Shown piece after piece: positions 51,774-62,300 of a DNA stretch of 64,000 nucleotides. The position numbers were made by a program, and so were the translations under genes. Origin of the DNA: Phoebastria nigripes (Eukaryota; Chordata; Aves; Procellariiformes; Diomedeidae); NCBI GenBank assembly GCA_035582835.1, contig JAYKAV010003090.1, positions 248,001 to 312,000 on the forward strand. The letters are read 5' to 3'. Numbering within the stretch: the stretch's first letter is position 1; every line of letters starts with the position of its first letter. Below the pieces are notes generated by a model, which saw nothing but the letters and a program-made list of their open reading frames with translations, made no database searches and was not told where the DNA came from.

Positions 51774-54700
51774 CAGGATAAAGCAGACAGTTTCCCCAGA
51801 AATGGCAGCACACATCAGAAATGCAGCTATCAATTCTGCAAAATCAACACTGCAATAAGAAAATATTAATCTTACTCTCAAAGTATACAGAAGGTGATGA
51901 GGGCAAAAAAAGTACTATAAACATTATTGCAAGAAGATCTCTTAACAGTCTATGTCCTTCAGAAGAGTGCACAAACTCTTCCCAAAGCTTTTACTACCAC
52001 AAAGTAGTTAGAAAGGTTGTTGACTGATTAGCCTTTTATTTCTGAAATCCAGAAAAAAAGTTTGAAATGTTTGAAAAAGATAGAAGTTCAAGCCAGTAAT
52101 GGAGAATAGCATTACAAGACAACTGGACGTGGGAGTTAATACATGTATAAGCTGTGATGGCCTTGAAGACAAAAGCAAGAAGTTTAAGTTGCATCTAATG
52201 AATAAAGGTGAGTCAGGGGAGGAAGGCAGAGAGATGAGTGATCTGGTGAAAGCAAAGAGACAAGAGATCTCTGCACAGCATCCTGGAGTGCTAAAAGCAA
52301 ATACTCTGCCCTTACACAAGACAAGAATAAAAAAGAGAGTGCAATGAAGAGGACAGAACCACTCAGAACTCCTCCAGGCAGACTCTGAAAGACCAACTAT
52401 TGACTGAAATACACCTGGATGCCCAGAAGAGACTGCAAAAAAACCTCTGAGCAATATCCCTCTCTTCCACTGATATTCTTGTCTTGCTACAGGCAGAAGC
52501 TCTGGAGTTAATTTTCTATGCTCTGCATTATCAAAGAAGATATGTATTTAATCAAAGGGCATACAAGGCAGGGGGAAGAAAAAAAAATCTTCAGCAACAC
52601 AAGACAGAAAGTTACTGAAAATATCTCCAATTTACTCACAAGAAAAATCAAGTGCCAATGACAGGAAGGCTGAATCGGAGCAAAATGCTGGCTATCCATA
52701 TTAAATCAAGAGAAGTATTGTTAAATAAAAGAAGCTACGTTTACATCCACAGCTAAAAAGATGCCTCAAGCCATCATCTGGAAAAACACTATGTCACCGC
52801 ATGGCACGTGGCTTTCTTCTCGTATCCTTTGTTTATTTGTTTCATAATAACTGTTTGAAGCTTTAGGAAAAAAACAGAACAGTCTGTATGTATCAGTACA
52901 AAAAAAAGGAGTGATTTCATACATCTTGGTCTATAAATTACTGCTTAAAGGGAAAAAAGTTATATGCCCAATTCAACTCAAAAGAGTCATCCTTTCCAAT
53001 TCAGATTTGTTGTGGAGCTACAGGATTAGTTCATCTTCTTTTACTGTATTTTTAATCAAAACAAGAATATTGTATAACGCCTATTTCACATATCATTAAC
53101 AAAGAAAAATCCCCAAGAAGCATGGCTATTTTAATACTGTCACTTTTCAAGCAAAGAGTTAAAGCACATATCTGAACAATTTACGGTTTTGAGTGTGGCT
53201 TGAGTAGGAACAGCATCTCAGTACTGAAAGCTTTCCATTCACATCATCAGCTGTATTCTCTTCATAACAAGTGCATATGTAGGCAGATGGATTGTGCCTT
53301 TTCCAACAGCTGCTCCGTCATTTTAAAGATGATTTTCATAAACAGCATGCATGGGTAAGTAGCACTGGTTGACCTTCCCCTTTTCCTTCCCTTCTTCCTG
53401 GCCAGCAGACAGAACTTCTGCAGAGTCAAAACCAGGACACCTCAGACAAGAACTGCTCTTCCCTTTCAAACAGGGCCAGGGAGGGAAGCAGCTTTTTTAA
53501 GAATACATACATTAATTCAGTAGAGGGGTGAAGAGAGCTTGACTTGACCTACCCAAATCTGGAAGCCAGGGCCTGAAAGCAAGACCCTGCCTTCCAAGTG
53601 AGACAGTGACCTCAACAAGTACCAGGTACAACAACATACACCAGCATTTAGGCTAACACAAAACTAGCTGCCAGCTTCCACCGCAGACAGAAATTAAGGG
53701 CCACTGCTCTAACATTATTCTGAAGTTTAGCCCTAGCAGGTTTTAAGAGGTAGCTGGCAGAAGAGTGGGTTACATGTCTGAAGCTGTTTTTCTGGAAGAA
53801 AACTCCTCGCGTGCATGTAGTGAGATTAGAGGCTGAAGCAAACAGTCCCAACATACTACTACATTTTCCAAGAGGAAACATGCTGAACTTTGAGACGGTA
53901 CGTAATTCAGGAAGAAGAGTAATAGAATGGGTATTGAAAGAATTTCCTGCCAAAGCACAAATATTACCAATATGTAAATCTTCACAGGAGGTACTTAATG
54001 CTTTTGATATCAAATACTCTGCCTATGCAAGTTCTCTCCGATTGCTCAATCCTCTTCTTCAAATATATAGTGAAGCTTTCCAGATGATGAGACTACGTCA
54101 AGAATCCTCTGCCTAGATAGTGTTTCTCAAGTGCGTCCAACTTCCATGAATTTCATTACAAGGTCACTTAGGAAATCCTCTGGGTTGTCAATAAACCCAG
54201 TTTTAAGCCCAGAAAGGCTGCAAAAGCACTCAGCAAAGAACTTGTTATTTGTTGAACCACATCTCTTAAATATTGTCCTACTTTGTCAACAGTAACACCT
54301 GTCTGTCATTCACAAATACAATCTGACTGTTGTCAGTAATTCCCATTTCTCTTTTGCTGTAGATGTTCACAGAAAATTCAGCTACTTCTACAATGAATGT
54401 AAGCCCTACCTCTGACATCTGCCTTGGCCCTGAACTCAGTCAGTATGTTGCTAAGTTTGCAATACTTTTAAGTCAAATGTTGTGTTCATATTGACTCTCC
54501 TTCCTCCGAGTTCACTACAAGCTTTTCAGAGTTTCTTAGATTTGCAAGAAAAGGTTTTTGGAAACCTCTGCCCATTTCACCTGCTCCCTCTGCTGTACTT
54601 ACAAAAAAAGATCAACCTGAAAACACAGCTTCATCAGTGTCCGTCCCAACTTCAAATCCCTGTACCATCCAACCAAACCATCACCTTTCAAGATATTTAT

Positions 54701-54893
54701 AGCCGGGCAAATAACTGGCTAAGAAGATATGTCTTCTGTCTTCCTCCATTTTAATTAAGCAAACAACTCAAAGCCACCTACACAGACAGTTACTCCTAAG
54801 CCCATCCCTCTGTCCCTCTGGTTTTCCTCTCACTCTTCCTGTTTGTCCCCTGCCCACATCATCTGGATTCCATTTTGATGCCACTCATCTTGA

Positions 54894-55012
54894 ATTAGAT
54901 TGTAATCCCTTGTCGGGAGAGCTCGTAGCTTACTACAGATGGCAAAGTGTGCAAGATGATGTACAGTGCTAATCCTAACAGTAGCCTTCAAGCACTACTG
55001 AAATACAATGTA
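54894..55012 (+). repeat. possible ancient amniote retroposon 3' end
   Basis: The sequence reads AATTAGATTGTAATCCCTTG, then TGTACAGTGCTAATCC and CAAGCACTACTGAAATACAA. This order resembles the tail of an old LINE/SINE family abundant in turtles and crocodiles (TTAGATTGTAAGCTC, GTACAGCGCCTAGCAC, GGCGCTACTGTAATAC). The match is from memory and the copy is decayed, so family and strand are tentative. Confidence 0.42.
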
Positions 55013-55690
55013 ATCTGAATCTATGGTAAGTGTACAAATCTACACCAAAAGCTGTTTGCAAAGCATGGATTCATGAAGTTTCCTCAAATATAGAGCATGC
55101 TTTCTTGACATTGCAGATACCACTTTAGCTACCTACATGTCAATAATATTTTATAAGAAGTCTGACCAGGCCATTAGCTCCTTTAAAAAAATTCAGAAAC
55201 TTCAGGGAGTCTGTATCTGTATCTGATACAGGTTATCTGTATCTTATATGAAATGTAAAGGGACAGATTAATGTTTAGATTATGTCCCCTCATATTTTTA
55301 TATGAACATGCATACATATTTGACAAAGAAGGATACTGACGACAAGAAAAAACAAGTTAACAACAAAACTCTCTTTACCAACGGCATAGATATTTAACAT
55401 ACATACCAACAAGATGCATATCTTCTCTCAAGAGTGAATACACAAGTGCTTTCAGTATCAACTTGAATCACTTACTGCTACAACCTCACTGCTCTTTTTC
55501 TGGTATGATAGCAATCATCGTTAAATACCGTCCCAATCACATACACTGTTCTCTCTGTCCTGGGGTCATATTTAAGCACAGCAGTCCACCCACCCATAAA
55601 ACTAGTTGGCAGGACTGGAGTCTTGAAATTGTCTCAACTGACTTCTAGAAAAGTATGAATCAGCTTTCAGCATTTCCTCCTCTTTTTTTT

Positions 55691-55737
55691 GAAAGGGAGG
55701 AGGTAAGAAGAATGAAAGGAAAGGGGGAAGGGGGAGG
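55691..55737 (+). repeat. purine-only G-rich tract
   Basis: After T8, a largely A/G stretch carries GGGAGGAGG and AAGGGGGAAGGGGGAGG. It could adopt triplex or G-quadruplex structure in vitro. It lies about 0.6 kb downstream of mir-30a in the direction of transcription. Confidence 0.7.
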
Positions 55738-56323
55738 ATCACTGAACCTCAAACAGCTGAGATGCTGTGATACGTCAGAGGTGAACCCAGTTGCATGAAA
55801 TCTCCCTGACCTCCCTATCGTTTTGCAGGGTTGGGCCTCTTCCAGGAAAAATTATTTTATAATTTTTTTCCATGGTTGCTATAATTGGTGCATTTCTAGT
55901 TTCCAGAACTCCTGTAAGTGATTGCTTCCTACAATTTTCAAAGAGGATTTCAAACTCTAAATGAACCATTGCAGAGATGCTAAACGTGCGTAATAATCTT
56001 GTAAAAACTTAAGCGGAGTCTAGAAACGAAGTCAAGCAACCTGTACAGCCAAGCAAGCTGCACGGAAACTCACCTCTGAAAACTTAGAATTGAGTTTGTA
56101 CTTAAAAGTATAACCTAATTGATTCCATTTTTGCTTTTTTTCCTACCAGAGACTGGATGACTTCTAGATATTCAGACACAGACATCACAAGAAAGATTAA
56201 GCAGTATGTAGAAAAGTTTGGCCTAAATTCATATGTCTGTGATAAACCAAATAGAATAGAAGTTTTAAACAGACAACTATGCTTTAGGTGTCAAACATTT
56301 CTTGACGTCTGTGGCAGTTGGCA

Positions 56324-56345
56324 GCTGCAAACATCCGACTGAAAG
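56324..56345 (-). ncRNA. mature miR-30a-3p
   Basis: The 22-nt 3p arm begins CTTTCAGTCGGATG and ends TTTGCAGC on the minus strand. It pairs with the 5p arm with the usual mir-30a bulge and is identical to the known vertebrate 3p product. Full conservation of this arm as well as the guide arm argues against a decayed copy. Confidence 0.95.
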
Positions 56346-56365
56346 CCCCATCTGCTGCTTCACAG

Positions 56366-56387
56366 CTTCCAGTCGAGGATGTTTACA
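56366..56387 (-). ncRNA. mature miR-30a-5p
   Basis: The 22-nt 5p arm is identical to vertebrate miR-30a-5p as I know it. The seed GTAAACA (nt 2-8) is shared by the whole miR-30 family, including miR-30c from the neighbouring hairpin. The arm-specific part CTCGACTGG separates miR-30a from 30b, 30c, 30d and 30e. Confidence 0.97.
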
Positions 56388-56392
56388 GTCGC

Positions 56393-59300
56393 TCACTGTC
56401 AACAGCAATACACATTCCTCAGCTGTTTACTTTATATTATTAACATGCAGAGGCCTCCGAGCAGGTTAGTTAAGATTGCTACAACTTCTGTTGCTGTGTT
56501 GCTGCCTGCAGATGTACACAGGACTGTTTCCATAAGTATTTACAAATGAAATAAAGTATGACTTCCACAGGAACATTTGCAAATAGCCAGGCATATTTTC
56601 TGTTCAAGCATTACACTTCTAGAATTATGTTGCCTATTTTACATCCAGTAAGAACTAAAATAAAAACATATGAAAAGAGCAACTTGCTTCCACTGTTGCA
56701 TTTGTTTTGTTCTCCAGGAGAGTAGAGCAATCCTGTCACATTCATTACAAAAACTGCACTACTCCGCAACTAAGTTCACTTATCAGCTCAGTGACTAAAG
56801 ATAGAAACCAGCACGAAAATAGAACCAAACCCTTTCTAAGAGTATTTCACTACAGTGTCTGGCATGGCTTCCTTCCCCACAGAAAAGTAGATGCAGGGGA
56901 ATTATGTGATATTAGAAGTTAGTTTATGCAACATTTCCTTCCAAATAAAACCTTGGAAAAAAACCACCCAACCCACAGGGGACGGTGGGGAAGAGGGAGG
57001 AAGTTGTGTAGCAAGCTCTGCAAAGGCTTCAATAAAGTTCAAACCTGTTAGAAGATTTCTACGAATTATCTGAGCTAACCAGTTGCTGCTACACTTCATG
57101 TAGTTGGCAGAATGGCGTTTCTCACCAAATGAAAAAGCCAAAAAGATTTGGCATAATAATGTCCCAGTTGTACAGTTCTGCTGTTTGTTTTTCATTCTAT
57201 CTCCCGTTTCCTTATTAAGTTAATGATGGGGAAAATTAAAGATTAATCACTCAACTATTTTTCTGAAGTCATATGAAACCACAACAGGCAAGCAGAGTGA
57301 TTATATCACTCTAATTAGAAGGTGTTTTTTCCTTGAAACTTTCTTGCCCCCAAATGAAATTACCGCACTGTAAACCGAGTAGGTTATGAAAAGATCGTAG
57401 CTGGAACGCAGAAGCCTGTGGCGTATTTACTCAAACTGATAAGTGTGAAGGATCTCTATAAATCACTTTCAAAACTCAGGGTTATATTTTCTATACTAAG
57501 GTTAAGAAAATTAATCTTTCAGGCAGCAGGTGAAAACAAGCAGAATTATGTTGGGACCTTTCCCTTTATTCAATACCAACTTTGAGCTATTAAAGCTTCC
57601 TAGGGAACCACATTTTCTCAATGGGTCAAGTCACTAAGGAAACAAAGCAAACTTTATCAGTGCTGCACAACTCTACATTCCAGGAATTCCTAGCACTTGG
57701 CATCTATATACCACGCCAGAGCCATGGGATCCACTCGCCCTCTCCTTAGCAGAGCTACCATGACAAGCTATGAAACTCTCAGTAAGGTGCCCAACTTCAC
57801 AAAGTTGCCAATACGAGGAGGTACCGACATCCCCGCGTGAGGTCTACCACAGGACAGGAGGGTAAGAAAATATATTTCCTATAATGACAGTTTTGAAAAA
57901 AGGGAAAAGAAGAGTTCTTCTTCTGGCAAGTTCCATCCTGTTTATCACAAGCCAGCTAAGAAAAACACAAATAGTCACCTTGCAAGCCAATCTATAGATT
58001 GGACTGTAAAAAGAAAGCAACAAAAAATCCCTAGATGCAAATCACTGATTGCAGAATGAAAATATTTCAGCTTAATTACACCTGGTCATGAAACAGAGAT
58101 TAGCCTTTCATTTGTAAATGTGCCAGCATAATATCTACAACTTAAAGGGTGAAAAAGTAGGGAGACTATAAAATCCTACTACTTTGAATTAATTAGATGA
58201 AGGACATTACGTCAGCAACAATGTACAATTCTACTCCATGTATGGCTTCCTTTCCACTTTTAAAAGACATCAAACAGATTATATCTGTATGAAAGTCAAG
58301 GCAAGGTCAATCTAAAACTGTGAGGCATTTTATCACACAGTATGGACTGTTAGGCAAGAGAATGCAATCAGTTATCTTTACTGCTCTGTTTTTTAATTTG
58401 TACAGTATTCTTATAGAGGTGTTTAGGCAGAAAGTGTCCAAGACTCGAATATCAATTAACAGGGCTTGATACATGCTGGTCTTGATAAGGTTTTGAACAA
58501 ATACAGGTAAGAAAAAAGGAACAACATTCTAACTTTTCAATGTCTTCATGAATTTACAGTTCATGTCACAGAAGGAGAAAGGGGCAAACTGGTGGCACTT
58601 AAGCACTATTCAGTTAAAAAAAAAAAAAAAATTCAACTGTTGTTCTCTCACTCTCCTGAAATTTCCAAGCCAGATGAATGGATTATCAGTGATAGAGGGG
58701 GAAAAAAAAAAAAAACACAAACAAAAAAAGGCAACTAAACCAAAATTTTCCAAGTGCTGCTAGAATTCAAAAACAGGGCTTCCGCATTTTCCATCACCTT
58801 CCATAAAGATGAGGTGATATGCAAACTCACACAGGTAAATTAGTTTTTAATCATATTGGAATAACACTGGAATACCAACAGATAAAAATGCAAATTCAAA
58901 GCTGCACAGAACTTAAAAAAAACCTTAACTCGTAGCAATTGTTTCCTAACTTGCTTTGTAGTACACATTTTCAAATTTGCTTGTCAAAAACCTTAAGATC
59001 ATCATTAAATATGGGAAAAAATTATTCCTCCTCTTCCTGTCACTGACAGCACAGGAAGATTAAGCACACACTACTTATATGAACTCAAGTTCACAGCTGT
59101 TATGATACAGCATGAGTATCTCCAACTGTTGCTGATGAATCCAGTTCTCCCAACTGCATTTGAACTCACTCTAAAATGCCTGAAGAAGCAGGCTCCCCCT
59201 GCGCTGAGCAGGCAGTTACAGACAAGCAGTTGAAATTACACACCAAATGAGATACAGAAAATCCAAACCTTTGGGAATGAGATGTCAAAACTATTGGTAA

Positions 59301-62300
59301 AAGTATGAATAACACGTAGTGCATTTTCTTGAGCCTCTTCCCAAGAGTATCTCCCCAATGTCTAATCATTGGGGATTTTAACCAGCTTTTAATCCATCTA
59401 GGTGAATGCATACTACGCTGCACCTCAGTAGAAATGTATCTGGAGAAAAAACAAGAACTTACTTCTTGGATACCAGCTGATCCTACTTCAGTCCCCTTCA
59501 TGCGAGATACCCACACCTCTGGGGAGAATTGCATTCTTTGGCCACCGAAGACCACTCCTCAGATTTCCAGGAATCTGTATCACACACATGAACAGAAGTT
59601 AATGTAATTCCAGAAGTTCAGTAGTTCAGATCACATAGTTCTCATTATTAGGATTGTCTGCAAGAAGTCAGATAGCTTTTAACAACCATTATTAAAATCG
59701 TGTCCTTTTCCGGTATAGTCATTTAAAACTTAGAATGTGTTTAAAGTGACACATTACTCCTGAATGCAGCTGTCTCTCAATTAGAGGAGATAAAGGTTAA
59801 CTGCTAAGGCAGCTAAGTATTCAGAACCTATACTGAAGTAGTTAAATTTCCCACCAGAGATAGGCATAATGACCTCTCTTGTTTATTATCTTAAGAAATG
59901 TACAGATTACACAACCAAAACCAACCACACAATAAATCTGAGATTGAGCATCACTTTAGAAAAGCAAAATCCCCAGAGTCCTCCTAGTTAAGCCTTTAAG
60001 ACTGAGAAGGAATTTATTCATGCAATCATTCTGGAGGAAAAGGGACATACAGAACCCCCTTGCAGATGGATGGATGGACAGACACACAACACAGAACAAG
60101 ATTATTAGGAGAAAACCAAAGAAATAGAGAAATAGAGATTGGGAAGAGAAGAGCGTGAAAACAACACAATAAGGGGAACTAAAGTAAACCAATCTGTAGA
60201 AGGAGAAGAATACACACATGACAGTCCTGAAATCTCAGTTATGAGCACACAACAAAAGCAAAAGAAATGCACTAAGTAGGGTTTATTAACTGAAATGTAT
60301 ATACTCAAAATATATTATATATCGATTTGCACTCCTGACACCTTTTGTAGGTATGTGAACCAGTTCTGTATGTGACCACACGAAATGAGGATGCCTTTGA
60401 TAAACACATCTTCTCTGTCAATCAACCAGCTCCAGCAACAAGTGAAGGCTAAGGAGGGATATCAGTGATATTTATGCTCTGCTATAGAATCAGTGAACAA
60501 TACAGTGGTGTTTTCTGCTCTACATTTCAGCGTCACGAGGGCATCACTGTGAAGCCCATAAACCTTAAGAACTGGCCAGAAAGGAAGGTGCGATAGGCTC
60601 AACTGTCCTTTCCTATCAGCTGGCAGAAGTGGGTGACACCCAGGTGGTTCAGAGCATTACTGTACTCGTTGGCAGAGCCGAGTGCCATGCTGGTTGCTGT
60701 TCCACCACGGAGCGGAGCAGGTGACCAGCCTGAAGCTGTGCATAAGTATGCATCGCGGTGTCAGTTCCCAATGCAGAACGCTTAAGTCAGTGGTTTTCTA
60801 TTTCAGATAAATACAAAGACCCTGTACTGGGTCAACACAAGAATAAAGTGTGCATATTGGACAAGAAAACAGCCCCCAATGGCAATAACTCCTTCTCGTG
60901 GTTATTTGGGAGAAGCATTACCCAAGAGAGCGTAACATACCAGATCCCAAGCTTAGCAAAGAACATTTACTTAGATTTAATAGAGTGAACAAAATACCTA
61001 TAGTACATAACTTATTCAGCCTTATTGTCCGTATTCAAAGGGAAGGGAAAGTACAGCTGCAGTGAGAACAAGACTCTGGCACAGGGGACACGCTACAGGC
61101 AGCAGGTGGTCCATATCTGAGATCCCTGCACCCAGGAGCGAACATATGTTTGGGCTGACCAGAACCATCTTCAAACACAAAACTCTGCCCCAACATCCCC
61201 CAAGAATTTCTAGGATGCCTTCATCCTGTATTTTGCAAACTGTCTCCTAACTCACATTTCTTATGTCCTTTATTCAGGACATGTAATTTGCTCTGAAGTC
61301 ACATCTCTAGGGAATGTATTTTATACCCTGCTGTCCTCCTGAAGAAAAGCAGGGACTTGAACTCTGATCCTTGTGTTGGTCCAGTGACCCACACCTCACA
61401 TGCTACAAGTTTACCCTCATATTTCTGATTGCAGGGTCAGGTAATCAATGCAGGAGTCGGTCCTGCTTGCCCATAGCCAGGACACAGCACCCATCCCAAC
61501 TCCTTTGCAAATACAGGGAAGGCCATTTTTCTCTTCCCATCACTCCTTCTCTTGTACAAAGCTCAAACACACAATCAGGACATAAAGACTCAGAATAATT
61601 AGCACAATCATAATGTTTGTCCTTCATCTCCAGTAGATCAAAACAAATACAGCCTCTGACCACAAGACTATTTTTACTTAGTGTGCTCCACAGTGAACTG
61701 CACAAGCCCCAGATGCTGCAGAAGAGTCTGCAAGGCTTCAGCTTACACTTTTTTACTCATGAGGTTGTGCAATGCATTGATTACTCTTGTCCCGAAGATA
61801 CTTGAACATTACCAGAAATTAGTGCTAGACACAAGAGAACTTCTGGGTACTATGTTAAGGAACACATCCACTAAGAGTGTGCAGAAAGCAACTTTGTTAA
61901 CAACACCACATGCTGAAGTAATTTAGAAAACACTTTTTTCTTCATAGCACTACGCAAGTAAAACCTAACAGCAACATTTAAAGAACAAAACTAGAGTTCA
62001 TGTGCAGCAAATGCATTAACCTTTGCACACATACAGACCAGGGCAATACATCTACTCAAGTCCCGTTCTTCATTTATCTCCAACAGCCTCCCCTTTCCCT
62101 GGGTATGACCAGGCTTATGGCATGAGGGAATAGAATGAGGCTGAACATCAGCCTCAAGGTAGTTAAACGCTTGCTTGTTCCCACAGTTTGTAATTAAATA
62201 CTCTGACCTATCAGATAAAATGCTGACATCATACTGACACAGCCATGAACCTGAATCCTGTTAATGTTACACTTTCAAATTTCTCTTAACCTGTATTCTC

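Larger units (their letters stand above)
51774..56320. other. non-coding stretch immediately 3' of mir-30a
   Basis: The DNA is unique apart from the possible ancient tail at 54.9 kb and the purine tract at 55.7 kb. A CTGTATCTGTATCTGATACAG patch lies near 55207-55227. Open frames at 52.1 and 53.8 kb have no recognisable domain. Confidence 0.65.
29558..56392 (-). other. inferred shared host transcript of mir-30a and mir-30c-2
   Basis: This is the minimal span of a minus-strand primary transcript if both microRNAs come from one RNA. What I see is two hairpins on the same strand, mir-30a upstream and 26.76 kb apart. What is known is that the human pair has the same order, strand and nearly the same spacing within the non-coding LINC00472 region at 6q13. 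What I infer is that the bird locus is organised alike. I found no convincing host exons, promoter or poly(A) site. The transcript should extend past both ends of this interval and perhaps past the right edge of the window. Independent promoters for each microRNA are not excluded. Confidence 0.5.
56321..56392 (-). ncRNA. MIR30A: microRNA precursor mir-30a
   Basis: This is the mir-30a hairpin gene, transcribed from the minus strand. Its RNA is cut by Drosha and Dicer to give miR-30a-5p and miR-30a-3p, which guide Argonaute to mRNA 3'UTRs. Read on the minus strand, the 5' arm carries the seed GTAAACA and the 3' arm carries CTTTCAGTCGGATG. Both mature arms match the vertebrate sequence I know without mismatch. 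The terminal loop differs slightly from human: GAAGCAGCAGATGGGG instead of GAAGCCACAGATGGG, so this precursor is 72 nt rather than 71. The flanks also look like the mir-30a primary hairpin. The minus strand reads GTTGACAGTGAGCG just upstream and TGCCAACTGCCACAGA just downstream, which extends the basal stem and supplies CNNC-type motifs. mir-30c-2 lies 26.8 kb downstream on the same strand. This identification is essentially certain. Membership of one host transcript is inferred from the human arrangement. Confidence 0.98.

Noticed and set aside
52008..52454. 148-codon minus-strand frame
   Set aside because: Composition is serine-, leucine- and phenylalanine-rich as expected from translating A-rich plus-strand DNA. 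No domain or signal is recognisable.
53811..54116. 101-codon plus-strand frame, fairly protein-like
   Set aside because: No recognised domain, overlapped by a similarly long minus-strand frame, and the expected synteny has no gene here.
56157..56342. Open frame beginning MTSRYSDTDITRKIK after a good splice acceptor
   Set aside because: Its 3' end overlaps the mir-30a hairpin on the opposite strand, no protein family is recognised, and no donor is convincing. Treated as chance.
59329..59607. Frame containing IIGDFNQ, reminiscent of the GDFN motif of LINE endonucleases
   Set aside because: The surrounding residues do not resemble CR1 endonuclease, no neighbouring CR1 sequence is present, and the underlying DNA is part of a short palindrome that explains the word. 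Chance is more likely.
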